Below the pieces are notes generated by a model, which saw only the letters and a program-made list of their open reading frames with translations, had not been told where the DNA came from and searched no databases. From assembly GCA_963575745.1 (NCBI GenBank), contig CAUYUJ010000359.1, positions 433,370 through 497,369 on the forward strand: a DNA stretch of 64,000 bases, read 5' to 3'. The stretch comes from Prorocentrum cordatum. Lineage: Eukaryota; Sar; Dinophyceae; Prorocentrales; Prorocentraceae. The position numbers and the translations under genes are program-made. This document shows positions 1-10,262 of this stretch, piece after piece (the first letter of the stretch is position 1; each line of letters starts with the position of its first letter).

Positions 1-97
1 CGCTCGTCCACGCGCCTCCATCCAGGGCCGCGCCGCCTCGGCAGGTCGTGGCCACGGGTGTGTCTCCGCCTGGGCCCACGCGAGCCCATGGACATAC

Positions 98-313
98 TTT
101 TGGACGCCCGAAATGGGCACGGAAGGAACGGGTACAATGCCCAACAACAAATGTTGTCCCAAACCAACAGCGGCCGCTGTTGGGCAGGCAGCCTTCTGTC
201 TCGAATGGACACAGGCCGCAGCGGCGTGGACAACAAGTCCTGTTCAAGATGAACAAGAACTGCTGTTGGGCATTGTACCCATTCTTTCCGTGCCCATCTC
301 GTTCGTGCAGAAT
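98..313. mobile_element. Inverted-repeat element O (MITE-like)
   Basis: Bases 109-150 and 260-301 are near-perfect reverse complements, both reading ATGGGCACGGAA..GGGTACAATGCCCAACA, and weaker pairing continues outward to 98 and 313. The interior (~110 bp) carries no protein signal. No target duplication is visible. Only one copy was seen in this window. It is most likely a non-autonomous DNA element; a plain long hairpin of other origin is possible. Confidence 0.6.
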
Positions 314-407
314 CCGCCGGCCCCCTTGTGGGGCCACCAGGCTGTAGGCGCGGGTTCGCAGTTTCCTGTACCAGTTGTAGCTTGTAGTTTCCAGTGTTAC
401 AGTTCTG

Positions 408-463
408 CTTCTTGCTGGTTACTGTAACTAGTTGACTTCTTGCTGGTTACTGTAACTAGTTGA
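408..463. repeat. 28-bp perfect tandem duplication
   Basis: The 28-base unit beginning CTTCTTGCTGGTTACTG occurs at 408-435 and again at 436-463 with no difference. It contains the palindrome-like core ACTAGT. The identity suggests a recent slippage or duplication event. Confidence 0.9.
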
Positions 464-551
464 TTGACCGCGCGAGGGGGGGGAGGCCCAAACAAGACTT
501 TTAGCACCACCTGGGCGCGTTGTCTGAATTGCTGGGGGGGCTCAAAATCGA

Positions 552-855
552 CACCCCTCACGCAGATCCGCGGGGTCAGGGTCCAAAAACACAAGGGATT
601 TGCCACATTTCTGAAATTCGGTGCCACCCCTCACGCAGATCCGCGGGGTCAGGGTCCAAAAACACAGGGGATTTGCCACATTTCTGAAATTCGGTGCCAC
701 CCCTCACGCAGATCCGCGGGGTCAGGGTCCAAAAACACAGGGATTTGCCACATTTCTGAAATTCGGTGCCACCCCTCACGCAGATCCGCGGGGTCAGGGT
801 CCAAAAACACAGGGGATTTGCCACATTTCTGAAATTCGGTGCCACCCCTCACGCA
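552..855. repeat. 73-bp minisatellite, four full copies plus a partial one
   Basis: Copies start at 552, 625, 698, 770 and 843 (the last only 13 bases). The unit begins CACCCCTCACGCAGATCC and ends CTGAAATTCGGTGC. Copy 3 lacks one G in the run before ATTTGCC, giving 72 bp. Differences between copies are one or two bases, so the array is young. Because 73 is not a multiple of three, the open frames through it change register at each copy and are not genes. Confidence 0.93.
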
Positions 856-1452
856 CATCCATCGCAAGGCGTGGTAACCCAAACTGCGAGTACTCCCTCG
901 GCCCTTTAATCCCAAGGTGTGGTAACCAAGCTCGTAAACCATACACGTCTTACCAATCGCCCTGTGTGGTAACCCCTCTTGTGATCAGTTGGTTTTGCCG
1001 ATTGCGAATCGGCCTCGCATGAAGTTCCGATACTGCTGCACGACAGCGCCAAAGCCTCATGACTTAGCTCTTCCATGGCCCATTCTCCGAGAGAGGGGGC
1101 CGGCGGCAGGGGGCGAAGCCCTTACGGATATTCTCGGGTCCTCGGGGGCCAAACGTACCAACTTTTTCCTCCGAGAGCGATGAGAACTGCCGGCTTCCCA
1201 ACTGAGGGGCAGGAAGCTCCACCAAGCAGAAACTGCTGTGCATCCGCCCTCGGCTGCAGAGCCAACCGAAAGTCGTGCCACGAAACTCGGCCCCTGAAAG
1301 CAAGCATCTGTCCCGGCCGCGTGGCCGATAGCCTGCTTTCCCAGATGATGCGCAAGCTCCCGCGAAACAGACGCGGAGGAGAGGCGGACCAAGCGTATCC
1401 ATGTCCGCCGATGCACCCGAAGATAGACCCCCCAGGCGGTGGTCACCAATCG

Positions 1453-1610
1453 TTCGGCAGAAGTGGGTACGCACTTGAAGTAGAACGACGTTGAAAGTTG
1501 CTTGGGTGTCCGCCCGCCCCCTGACAAGCGAAAAGGGAAGTCATTCGACATTTGAAAGAGGAGCGCGCCAAACTACTGAAGGAAACCTGCAATCCAAAAA
1601 TACATGCTCT
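1453..1610. repeat. Dispersed repeat B, diverged copy
   Basis: Related to the better copies at 2380-2556 and 43220-43395: it has the GGCAGAAGTGGGTA start, the ACTTGAAGTAGAACG segment and the TCCGCCCGC segment, and ends near ATCCAAAAATACAT. It is strongly decayed. No coding potential is seen. The stretch from about 870 to 1450 before it holds nothing I recognise apart from three spaced copies of GTGGTAACC near 871, 918 and 966. Confidence 0.45.
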
Positions 1611-1644
1611 CAGATGCGATGGGTATGGATAAAGCCCCGCCTCG

Positions 1645-1787
1645 TGGAGCAGGTCAAGCCGAGACAACAGCAGCTCGAAATCGGTCCCCGGACCCCTCTC
1701 AGGGTCCAGATGCACTGCTTACTGCTTTTCCGTGCTGCGTCAAGCCGTGGCGACGAGGGCCCCCCACGCAGGCCAACGATACCCTTG
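1645..1787. repeat. Dispersed repeat F, copy 1
   Basis: Shares GAGACAACAGCAGCTC, then CCCCGGACCCCTCTCAGGGTCCA, then GTGGCGACGAGGGCC with copies near 7242-7370 and 25754-25880; shorter pieces lie at 6315-6420, 8970-9045, 11440-11555 and 42985-43080. The CCTCTCAGGG-type centre can form a small hairpin. Non-coding. Confidence 0.6.
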
Positions 1788-2048
1788 TCTCGGCGGCGAG
1801 CCTCCTCCTCGCCACTGATCGTCTCGCCCGAGCCTCCTCCGAGCCACGGCCCGCGCGCGCGCGCGCCCGTGCGCGCGCCCCCGCGCCTTCAGGTCCATCA
1901 TCGTGACCTCGGACCCCCGCCGCAGCAACTCGCGTAGCCGCCGGCCCCCGCCCAATGGGGCCGGCAGGGCGCGCAGGCCGTGCGCGAGAGCGGAGGCATT
2001 CCGCGACGTGCTCTCGGAGCCGAATCATGTTCTGCGAACGCGAACGAT

Positions 2049-2266
2049 GCCTCCTAGATGGGGTCCGAGCAGACGGGGTCGGAGGATCGCGCCGCATCGT
2101 CGATACATCGGCGATGCATCCGCGATGCACCAGCGATGCATCGTCGACGTGGGTGATATTCATCGGCGACGTCGGCGTGGAGGAAATCGGGCTCCGCATC
2201 GAACTGCATCGCCGATGCGGACGACCGATCCTTCGATCCCATCTACTCCGACCCCATCTGAAAGGC
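2049..2266. mobile_element. Inverted-repeat element G, copy 1
   Basis: The left end (GCCTCCTAGATGGGGTC.. to GGAGGATCG, 2049-2088) is the reverse complement of the right end (CGATCCTTCGATCCCATC.. to CCATCTG, 2226-2262). The interior is a degenerate run of ~12-bp GCATCGCCGAT-type units, themselves nearly palindromic. Two further copies lie at 13303-13509 and 50051-50457. It is non-coding and presumably a non-autonomous DNA element. Confidence 0.75.
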
Positions 2267-2379
2267 CTACATTAAAGCTTGCAGCCTGTGTATGAAGCCA
2301 AGGGTGCCTCAGCCAGAATCTTTCGAAGAACATGTCGTGTCAACCACAGGAGGTTATCAGAACGTCTTCTGTGGGCGTA

Positions 2380-2556
2380 CACGTCGGTCGGAAGAAGTGG
2401 GTAGAAACCTGAAGCAGGAAGGCGTTGGAAGTAGATTGGGCTTCCGCCCACGCCCTGAAGAGGTAAGAGGGAGCACCGCTCGACTCTTGAAGTAGGAAGG
2501 CGCCTAAAGTGGATTAGGATTTGGGCATCTGAAAATACCTACTTTCAACGACCGGC
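2380..2556. mobile_element. Dispersed element B, best copy in this region
   Basis: It starts CGGTCGGAAGAAGTGGGTA and ends ATACCTACTTTCAACGACCGG. The 9-bp ends AAGTGGGTA (2394-2402) and TACCTACTT (2536-2544) are inverted repeats with one mismatch. The same structure occurs at 43220-43395, where the inverted repeat is perfect. Internal short direct repeats (GAAGTAGGAAGGCG) are shared. Probably a MITE; no target duplication was identified. Confidence 0.6.
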
Positions 2557-3096
2557 GTGTGTAGGCAAGTCAGGACGCTTCGCCACAGGTTGGACCAGGG
2601 TATTCCAGGAGCGAGCTCCAGGGGCGGGCATTGCCACAAGTGTCCCAGGCCCAGAAGGCAGGACGGCCATCACCAGCTCGGCACATCGGATCGAATTCAA
2701 AGGTGCGTCGGATCGTGCTGCGTCGGCACGGAGCCAAAATCGAATCGGACCCGCTGCGCGCAGATGCACAGCACCGTCGTGCAGTCATGCAAGACTCGGG
2801 CCGCATCGGATCGCCCGAGCATCGGAATCGAATCGTGTCGGGCTGGCCGGAATCGATATCGAAACGGATCGATCAGATCGAAGCGAGACCCCGAAACTGC
2901 CCCCAGCTTCTCGCGCAGCCGAACAGCTCCTGGTCCCGTCTGGGCCTCGTGGGGGATGCACCGGAGGCCGTCTGGGCCTCCCAGGAGAATCCTGGGGACA
3001 CCGTGGGCCATGGACGCTTCTGGCAAGACCCGACACCGGTTGGCGCGAGGCCCCGAGGGTTGACGCGGGTCCTGGGCCCCAAGAGGGCCTTCCCCC

Positions 3097-3168
3097 AGGA
3101 CGAGCTCTTCCTGGGAGTCCGGGGCGGCGCGTCGGCAGACTGCAGGACGAGTTCTTCCTGGGAGTCCC
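3097..3168. repeat. 25-bp direct duplication, 46-bp spacing
   Basis: AGGACGAG(C/T)TCTTCCTGGGAGTCC occurs at 3097 and again at 3143 with one base change. The surrounding 2570-3200 segment has no other recognisable content except a GATCG/ATCGAA-rich stretch at 2685-2880 resembling the P/Q repeats at 8.2-8.6 kb. Confidence 0.7.
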
Positions 3169-3304
3169 TCACGAGCTCACCGTTCGGTCTTGAGACTTTC
3201 GAACCCTCACGGACTCACCACACGGTGCGGTCACCGCACCGCTTGGGGCCTGGGGGGCCCCGTGAGGCAACAGCGGGGAACAACCTCAGGGACACCGACC
3301 GCCT

Positions 3305-3440
3305 TACAGTTGGGGCCCGACCACACGAGACCTTCCACAAGAAACCCAACCCTGCGACCCCAGGACGTGCGTTGATTTTTGGTGTGGGGAATGCCACGCT
3401 TTCCGTCGCAAAACCATCGAAGCCCAAGAAACCCAGTGCA
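3305..3440 (+). mobile_element. Element E, copy 1 (3' part lost), Tc1/mariner-like ends
   Basis: Begins TA-CAGTTGGGGCCCGACCAC and continues with CACAAGAAACCCAACCCTG and CCATCGAAGCCCAAG, as in copies at 8783-8961 (reverse), 34543-34721 and 39895-40074. Similarity stops near 3440 in a CAGTGCACTGGTGCAC palindrome, so the right end is missing. Non-coding. Confidence 0.7.
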
Positions 3441-3642
3441 CTGGTGCACTCGAATCCCATCCCAACGTCGAGTGAACCAGTGCAGATGTCCTCAGCCGAC
3501 TTGCCTGGGGCCTGGGGGGGCGCTCTGTCAATGCCTGGCTATGCCCCTCCCCCGGCGTGCCCCCCGCCCCTCAAGACAAGCCCGCCTCACGGCGGAAGAA
3601 ACAGGCACTCCACGGGGAGCCCGGCGGCGGGCGCCAGCCGCA

Positions 3643-3723
3643 GCGCATGACGTACGCCCCGATGAAGCCCTGGCCGCCCGTCACCAGCACGCGGGCCAGC
3701 GTCGGGCTTTCGGGACCGCCCAT
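3643..3723 (-). pseudogene. Exon-like remnant with NAD-binding Rossmann motif (epimerase/dehydratase-like)
   Basis: The minus-strand translation reads MGGPESPTLARVLVTGG then QGFIGAYVMR. The pattern RVLVTGGxGFIGxxxxR is the classical N-terminal GxxGxxG nucleotide-binding loop of extended short-chain dehydrogenases such as sugar-nucleotide epimerases. Only ~27 residues are present; downstream the frame runs into unlike sequence, with no clear donor site, and nothing else of the ~300-residue fold follows within 3 kb. Just upstream (about 3770-3840, another minus frame) FSAGYDFMRFWPHHEPLP also looks protein-like, so two fragments or exons may be adjacent. It may be a true exon of a long-intron gene or a captured gene fragment. 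Function is inferred only from the loop. Confidence 0.4.
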
Positions 3724-3899
3724 CGCGCGCGCGGCCAGGGGGCGGCGGCCCACAAACACCTTTAAACGAGGTCTTCAAATGCCTGGGGAGGGGCTCGTGG
3801 TGGGGCCAGAAGCGCATGAAGTCGTAGCCGGCCGAAAACAAGGTCGCATCGCGCCCGCGTCAACCACGGCGGGCACGCGCGAGAGCACGGGCGCAGAGT

Positions 3900-5440
3900 T
3901 GCAGAGATCGGGGGGAGGGACCGAAGGGGGCAGGGAAAGAGGACGGGCGGTGGGGGTGGAAAGGCGGGGGAAGGGGTGATTGGGAAAGGGGGAAGAGAGA
4001 ACACATAGGTAGTAACATGATGGACTAGAGGAAGGGAAGGGAAAGAACGGATAGGAATGACCATGCTTTGGGGGCGTCAACGTTTCCGCGCTCACTCGGC
4101 TCGCTCGATAAACAAACGTACAAATTTGCACGTGACCGCAAATGTGCATCGCGTGCTTCCTGGCACGCGCGTTGCCGAATGTCGCGTGCGTTATTGCACT
4201 GAGTCCACGATATCCCGCGTTCTTGCCAAGCGCACGAGCGCGCGCGATGAACCCCCTCCCCCTGCCGCGCCCTCTTCACCGTTCCTCCTGCGCCTCCCGT
4301 CTTCCCTGGGAAGTGACCTTGACAGAAAAAATGGTTGCACGCGGGCGAAGATGCGGGGCGAATTCAATACACCGAAGCTGGTAGCCGATTGGGCGTGGTC
4401 TTCGTCCGCGTTGGCCTGGGCTGCGGTAGCATCGACGTCTTGGGGAAGGCAGTCGTGGGCGGCCAATGCGCCACCGAAGCCTTCACCGCAGCCAGGTGAT
4501 GTCCTAGCAGGCACCTGGCAACACAACTCCTAACAGAAAAACAAACAACGGTTCGAAGATCACAGCCCCCCCAGCATTCAAAACGCGACCGGCAGTAGGG
4601 CCTAACATATCGACCAGGCAGGCATGTCTACCGATCGAGCACATGGGTTGCCTAGCATGGGAAGATGAAGGATCACGTGGTGCCAAAGTAAAGCCCGAGC
4701 GTGCGAGGTCACAGGGAGCGCACGGCACGGGCGAACGCTTTGCCATTAGCCTATGCTGGTGTTTTGTGCCCTTGCCCATGCGATGCTGGTATTTCCGATC
4801 GATAAATGTTGCTCCCGGGGGACAGAACCTAAATCTCTGGCGAGTGCGGACGGAATGCTCAAGCGAGGAGGGCAAGACACCGATCGGCGGACCCCGACCG
4901 TAGAAGCCGGCGCAACGTCAAACGTGATTGAACGAACTATCAACGCAAGACTGGTTCAGTTTATACCAGAAACATGTGTCAATGTCATAACATTTATTCG
5001 GCGGCATAAAAACGATTGGTTAAACAAATGTATTCCGACGTTCCGATCCGTGTGAGACGCGCGACGACGTGTGCTGGTAGACGCCACCTCTCTGCGCGAA
5101 ACACTGGACGCAGGACAGCAACCAATGGGCACGGGCACTCCGTCACCCAGAGCGTGCCCCCCAGACGCCAGATCCAGCCGTTATGCGCCGACGCCTGCGT
5201 CGCCATGTGGAAAACAATATGGGGATGTATGGGATCGCCTCTCCTCGATTGCCGCCCCCCTGGTGCGACGCCACGAGATAAGGACAGTGGGACGATATGT
5301 TTCAAGCCCCCTGCGTTGCGACGAGCCGCAATTTGAACGGGTGGTTCCAATACGTGACTGTTAAATAACCAAGTCAGTGATACAGGAATGTCGGGTAGTC
5401 GGTCTCAAAGTTTCGCCCACTCCCCTGCGTTCATTCGTTT
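3900..5440. other. No recognisable feature
   Basis: This stretch has moderate base composition and short open frames on both strands, but no motif, repeat family or structure I can identify. A polypurine run at 3900-4045 precedes it. It should be regarded as unannotated. Confidence 0.5.
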
Positions 5441-5448
5441 CGCCACTC

Positions 5449-5515
5449 TGCATTGCCACGTGACGAGCAGAGTGAACTCGAATTGTTCCCGCCCCCCTGT
5501 ATTGCCACGTGACGA
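5449..5515. repeat. Short direct repeat ATTGCCACGTGACGA
   Basis: ATTGCCACGTGACGA occurs at about 5452 and 5502, ~50 bp apart; each contains the palindrome CACGTG. It could be a duplicated site or a decayed tandem repeat. No promoter can be assigned. Confidence 0.5.
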
Positions 5516-5589
5516 ATTCAAGTAGAATCAAGCCTCCCAACAAGGCCCACACATGTAACATTCAACAGATTTGCCATTGGATTTTGAAG

Positions 5590-5910
5590 GATTTGAACGT
5601 TCTCGCCTTTTCGCTTTCCCGACACTCCAAGACAGCCAGGGGTTCCCAACAATTGCCTCAAGACTGCCCAAGAGGCCTCCAAGATGGCCAACAACGGTCC
5701 ACGAGGGCTCCAAGACCGTTCAAGGGGGTTCCAAGACGGCCCGCGATGCCCCCAAGAAACATCCAAGCGGGGGCCCAGGCGGCAGATCCGAACAGAGACT
5801 TTGAATTATCGGTTTCGAGAGGCCCCCAGGAGACTCCCAGGATGCACCGACAAAAACTCCAAGATGCCCCCACATGCCCCCAGGAACGCCCAAAGGCCTC
5901 CCCCAAAGAG
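5590..5910 (+). repeat. CCAAGANGGCC-rich block R1
   Basis: Dense degenerate repeats of CCAAGA(C/T)GGCC and CCAAGAGGCC(T/C)CC, preceded by the leader GATTTGAACGTTCTCGCCTTTTCG. Similar leaders precede sub-blocks at 23852 and 24461. Open frames here are rich in P, K, R and T and are a by-product of the motif. Related blocks lie at 17.8, 18.7, 23.3-24.9, 43.9-44.4 and 49.3-49.6 kb, all on this strand. Confidence 0.7.
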
Positions 5911-5964
5911 CCCCCCGAGAGATCCCGAGGCTGGAGCAAGAGAGGTGGGCGAGGAGGGCAGGGT

Positions 5965-6055
5965 GGAGGAGGAGGATCCGGAGCAGAGTGAGAGGAGTGA
6001 GCAGGAGGAGAAGGAAGAGGAGGGGGAAGTGGAGGAGGAGGAGGAGGAGCAGGAG
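5965..6055. repeat. GAG/GGA microsatellite, imperfect
   Basis: Interrupted GGAGGAGGAG run on the plus strand; the glutamate-rich or arginine-rich frames through it are low-complexity only. Confidence 0.85.
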
Positions 6056-7012
6056 AAGGTGGCCCGACCCCCGCTTTTGCTGGGCCAGCCGCGGGGGCTG
6101 GGTAGGCCGAAGGCCATTCGGTCTTCCGCGGTCCACCCGCCCCCCCCCTTCCTACGCCTCCTGCTCCTGCTTCTCCTCCTCCCCAGAATGCCTCCAACAT
6201 GCCCAGGCGAGGGGCACCCCTAATTGGTAAGTTGTTGGGGCTGTTTTTGCCGATGCATCCGTTGGCGTGACAGACGCACTGCTCGTTCCCCCCCCCTTTA
6301 CTGGGGAAACTAAAAGGTACCGATACCGCTACTCCCTGGACCTCTCCCGGGGTGCGTTCTGACCAGAATTTCGAGGCGAATCCAGCGGTGGCGACGAGGG
6401 CCTCCCAGGATGCCGACAAACTGGAAGACGGGACGAGGGTAGCGGTATGGGTACCTTCTCCTCTTCTGACTTACCTGTTTCCCCTCCTGGTATCATTCTT
6501 CTCATGGCGACAAGCCTAGGAACGCTTCTGGATCGGGAAGGCTCGGCCGAGAAGGTCAGAGAGGTTTGACTCCTTTCGCGCTGCGCAGGTCACAAGCTCG
6601 AGCGCAAGTTCTCCAAGCGCAAGCCGCACTCGTGGTGGACCTTTTGGATTCTCCAGAATTCTTAAGCCGTGCCACACAGCATGCTGCCTATTTTGCAGAT
6701 GCTGACGCACACAGACGCTTGCAGCCTGCTGAGGGGGGCAGGCAGGAGCAGTGGTCCAGACGGGCTGAGATCTCAGATGAAGAGGGAGTCAGAACGGGAG
6801 ATTCCACCAGGACGGGCAAAAGAACGCTCGGGGAGCGTGCCGATGACTACCGTCGAATTCCGCTTTACACGTGCAAGGTGGGAGAAGCGACATCTTGTGG
6901 ACGCTGCTTCTTGCGCACTTGTGACTGAGATACCGTGACTCAGTGGGGATGGGGACGTGTTGGACGATGCTGAACTTGACAGGCCCCGCGCACAATCCGC
7001 ATCGACCTTGCG

Positions 7013-7182
7013 CGGCAACTCATGGAAGCCTACCTCACCATCTTGTTGGCTCTTGCGAGTTGACGCTGATCGGCACTAACCGTCGCTAATTCGACGCGAG
7101 TCGACGCCAAGTCGGCGTTTTCTCATGGGTTACCCTGTGCACTCTAAAGACGGAATTGCGAAGACGTGCGAACCTCCCATGA
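7013..7182. mobile_element. Inverted-repeat element K, copy 1
   Basis: Starts GGCAACTCATGGAAGCCT and ends GCGAACCTCCCATG. The interior holds degenerate CGACGCTAATC-type units (TGACGCTGATCGGCACTAACCGTCGCTAA). The two other copies lie at 36231-36398 and 38680-38873, on either side of the LINE. The ends (ATGGGAGCCTC and GAGGCTCCCAT in the best copy) are inverted repeats. Non-coding. Confidence 0.65.
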
Positions 7183-7206
7183 TTTCCTACCGAATCAACC
7201 GCCTCA

Positions 7207-7417
7207 GAGCGGATTCGACGTGGAATCGACGTCGACCCTCCGAGCAGGGCGAGTCGAGACAACAGCAGCTCACAGTCAGATCCGAACCTCTCCCGGGGTC
7301 CACACGTACCAGTCTTCCGAGCTGCGTCCAACTGTGGCGACGGGAGCCCCGGCCGAAGGCGAACACCTTGCCCTTCTTTGCTTGAAAGCAGATTCGACGT
7401 GGAATCGAGGTCGACCC
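7207..7417. repeat. Repeat F, copy 2, flanked by a 30-bp direct repeat
   Basis: AGC(G/A)GATTCGACGTGGAATCGA(C/G)GTCGACCC occurs at 7207 and 7386. Between them lies a copy of repeat F (7242-7370: GAGACAACAGCAGCTC, then CTCTCCCGGGGTCC, then GTGGCGACGGGAGCCC). The flanking repeat is too long for an ordinary target duplication and may mean that the unit is tandem. Confidence 0.55.
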
Positions 7418-7894
7418 CACGCAGGTCCGCGAGAGTGGCACCAAGCCCAAACCTCAGAAGCTCTGCCTGGTGTAACAAGCACGGCCCTCGGAGCTATCGA
7501 GCCTCCGTCCCTGGGGCCGGCCTTTTCCGTCCCGCTGCTGGGCCGTCCTCTGACCTGAGTGGCAATGTGAAGGGGGAACGTGCAAGGGGGTTCAAGGATC
7601 GAGGCTTGATACTCTCAGACTTTTTCGCTCTCGGCGGCTTTCCAGCCTCGGCATGCCTTCCTGCGGCTGCGCCTCGTCGAGGGTGTTCCGGCGGGGGGGG
7701 GAAACGTCGACCTGGATTCGAGAATATATCGACCATCGATTGGCGGTCGGCCCTGCTGGCGAATCCGCACGGTCCTGGGCGGGGCGGGCTCAGGCCCCTG
7801 TCGGCGATGAGTGGATGGTTGGGGGACAATGCGTTCCCCGCTGAGCCCATCCTCCGCTTTCTCTTCGGCGGCGAGCCCAGGGGGAAGTGAGAAG

Positions 7895-8070
7895 CGGCGG
7901 GCCTTCTCAGAAGGCTCGGAAGGTCCCCGGCCTTCTGCGAAGTCTTCTAGGCCATCCCCGAAGACGAAAGAACACTTCTTAGAAGGCGCGAAGGCTTCTG
8001 AGAAGCCCCGCCGCCTTCCGAGAAGGCCTTCTCCTTTTCCCTTCCCCAACTCGCTCGCCGCCGAACTTTG
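7895..8070. repeat. Element H, copy 1 (nested TTCTGAGAAG hairpins)
   Basis: Contains several CCTTCTGAGAAGG-like perfect or near-perfect palindromes, then the conserved tail GCCGCCTTCCGAGAAGGCC and CTCGCTCGCCGCCGAA. Other copies: 11615-11700, 13690-13800 (reverse), 40150-40215, 51565-51750, 55520-55665, 55980-56110. The tail always ends in CTCGCTCGCCGCCGA or its complement, so this looks like the end of a defined element. Confidence 0.65.
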
Positions 8071-8231
8071 CCTCCGATAACGGCACGGGCTGAAATCGAC
8101 CACCCCGGCGCCAGACAAAGCGAAACAGACTCCCGCCTTGTGAAGCGTGCGAGGCGCTCTCGAGGTCCGGGAATGCAGTCCGGGGAGCGCCACTTCACCG
8201 ACCATGGCCACCCAGATCATGGGATGCCGTA

Positions 8232-8416
8232 TATTTTCGGTCGCGATCGGTTGCGACCGATCGACACTCCAAATCGGTTGCGACCGATCGCGACTGACTG
8301 TAAAATCGGTCGCGACGGGCAGCGAGCAATCGCGACCCATCGGTCGCGACCACTTTCGAAACAACTCGGTCGCGATCGATACCGGCGTTTGAAGCAAAAT
8401 CGGTAGCGACCGATCT
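8232..8416. repeat. Palindromic repeat P, copy 1 (TCGGTCGCGACCGA)
   Basis: About ten copies of TCGGTCGCGA or TCGCGACCGAT in both orientations, able to form many small hairpins. A closely matching copy lies at 52090-52235. It directly adjoins repeat Q. Non-coding. Confidence 0.75.
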
Positions 8417-8434
8417 TGCAGGAGAGCCCACCAT

Positions 8435-8647
8435 CGAATCGACAAGTTGGATCGGCGATCGACATGGATCGCATCGGCGGCAATCGGCAACCGAGTCGGG
8501 AAAAGTCGAACCGGCGGAAATCGGCAGGCTAGTTTGTCTCCGTTAAGAAATCGGAACCCGAATCGGAATCCAATTTCTAATCGAATCGGAATCGGAAGCC
8601 ATCGAAATCGGATCGAATCGAATCTGAAGATTCGGAATGAGCCCTGA
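8435..8647. repeat. Dispersed repeat Q, copy 1 (ATCGGAA-rich)
   Basis: Begins GAATCGACAAGTTGGATC, includes CCGAGTCGGGAAAAGT and GGAATCGGAAGCCATCG, and ends near GAGCCCTG. A second copy at 47151-47358 matches over the full ~210 bp with the same start and end, which defines the element's borders. Confidence 0.75.
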
Positions 8648-8782
8648 TCGTGTCGGTCGCGACGGAAAAATTCCAATCCTCGAGTATGAGGGTCGGGGGA
8701 CCGCCACTTCGCCGACCCTGGTCGGGCCGATCCTAGGCCCGCTGGCTCAAAACCGGCGACTGACGGGGGAAAACCACGAAGG

Positions 8783-8961
8783 TAGAGTGGAGGCCCATGC
8801 TAAGAAACACGCTGCCTGCCTCCAGGGTGCCCTGGGTTCTTGGGTTTCGAGGGTCTTGCTATGGAAAACGTGACGTTCCCGCACCAACAATCAATGGACG
8901 TCCCGGGGTCCCAGGGTTGGGTTTCTTGTGGAAGGCTTCTTGTGGACTGGGATGCACTGTA
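8783..8961 (-). mobile_element. Element E, copy 2, Tc1/mariner-like MITE
   Basis: Full-length copy in reverse orientation. Its ends are TA-GAGTGGAGGCCCATGC on the left and GGGATGCACTG-TA on the right, giving TA-flanked terminal inverted repeats of the CAGT type. Length 179 bp, matching copy 4 (180 bp, 39895-40074). TA target duplications and CAGT termini are features of Tc1/mariner elements; no transposase is encoded. Confidence 0.7.
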
Positions 8962-9178
8962 CTGATACCGCTACTCGCCGGACCTCTGGCCAGATATTCC
9001 AGGCGAATCCACCCGTGGCGACGAGGACCTCCCAGGAGGCCCAGAAAAGCGAAAACGAGGGAAGGGCAGCGGAATCGGAAACCCCTGAGGGTCCTTAATA
9101 CCCCCCAGTAATGGGCAACAAGTTCCGAACATCCATGGTGGGGTCCTTGTTTTCACAGCCTCCCCCCGCGCAAGATCT

Positions 9179-9284
9179 TTTTCCTCCTCCTCCTCCTCCT
9201 CCTCCTCCTCGTCCTCCTCCCCCTCCCCCTCCCCCCTCCCGCACTCACAGACTCACGCACTCACAGACTCACGCACTCACGCAC

Positions 9285-9329
<45 letters not shown>

Positions 9330-9725
9330 GCATCATCATCATCATCATCATCATCATCGTCATCATCATCACCATCACCATCACCATCATCATCATCATA
9401 ATCATCATCACCACCATCATCGTCATCATCATCATAATCATCATCGTCATCATCGTCATCATCATCACCACCACAACCACAACCACAAGCACAAGTACCA
9501 TCACAACCACCATCACCATCGCCATTGCCATCACCATCATCACTCAACTTTTACACTCACCATCACCATTACTATGACACCGCCTTCATCATCACTATCA
9601 CCACCCCATCATGATCACTAGTCACCGATTACCGATCATCATCGCCATCACCATTTTCATCATCATCAGCATCATCATCATAATCATCAGCAGCAACATC
9701 ATCACCCTCATCATCATCATATCTC
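9179..9725. repeat. CTC, CACTCA and CAT/ATC microsatellite cluster
   Basis: A CTC run (9179-9238) is followed by ACTCACGC repeats (9240-9285) and then a long interrupted ATC/CAT run to about 9720. It contains no gene; frames read poly-D, poly-M or poly-S. Confidence 0.92.
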
Positions 9726-9754
9726 GCACACTCGCAGAGTCACTCACACACTCA

Positions 9755-10262
9755 TCTTGAGGAAGTCTCGAGCGGGAGCCTCGTATTTGGGTGAATTGCG
9801 AGGAAGTCTTAGGCTTGAGCCCCATCCCCATGGGGCCTGCAGCTAATGTTGCTAATCTGAGCGAGTCATCCTCAAACCTGTAACTGTCGTCACTTTCGGG
9901 TTCCTCAAGCCTGAATGTAGAAGAAGTCTCGAGCGAGTACCTCATCGGTGAGTGAATTGCGAGAAGGTCTCAAGCGGGAGCCCCTCCCTGTGGAGCCTGC
10001 AAATTATGTTACTAATTCCAGCCAGTCATCCTCAAACCTGTAACTGCTATACATCTGGGCACCTCAAACCTGAATATGAGAAAATCTCGAGCGGGAACCT
10101 CGTCTGGGAGTAAATTACTAGGACATCTCAAGCGGGCTCCTCCTCACTATGGGGCCTGCAAATGATGCATCCCAGCAGATCATCCGCAAACCTGTACCTG
10201 TCGTCACTGTTGAGCTTCTGGGGCTTGAGTATGGGGAAAGTCTACGGCGGGAGCCTCGTCGG
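9755..10262 (+). repeat. ~160-bp tandem repeat, three copies
   Basis: GTCTCGAGCGGGAGCCTCG-type starts occur at 9765, 9926, 10084 and (diverged) 10240, spacing 161, 158 and 156 bp. Each unit also carries GGGGCCTGCAAAT and CATCCTCAAACCTGTAACTG. Copies differ by perhaps 15-20 percent by eye. Non-coding. Confidence 0.85.

Noticed and set aside
552-855. CRISPR-like array
   Set aside because: The 73-bp units are directly joined without unique spacers.
1057-1551. 164-codon minus-strand frame
   Set aside because: No recognisable motif, overlaps other open frames of equal length and a diverged repeat; typical of GC-rich non-coding DNA.
1855-1885. Coding segment through the CGCGCG run and 1900-2030
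   Set aside because: Both strands look equally protein-like (minus NMIRLREHVAECLRSRA; plus AEAFRDVLSEPNHVL), so neither can be chosen.
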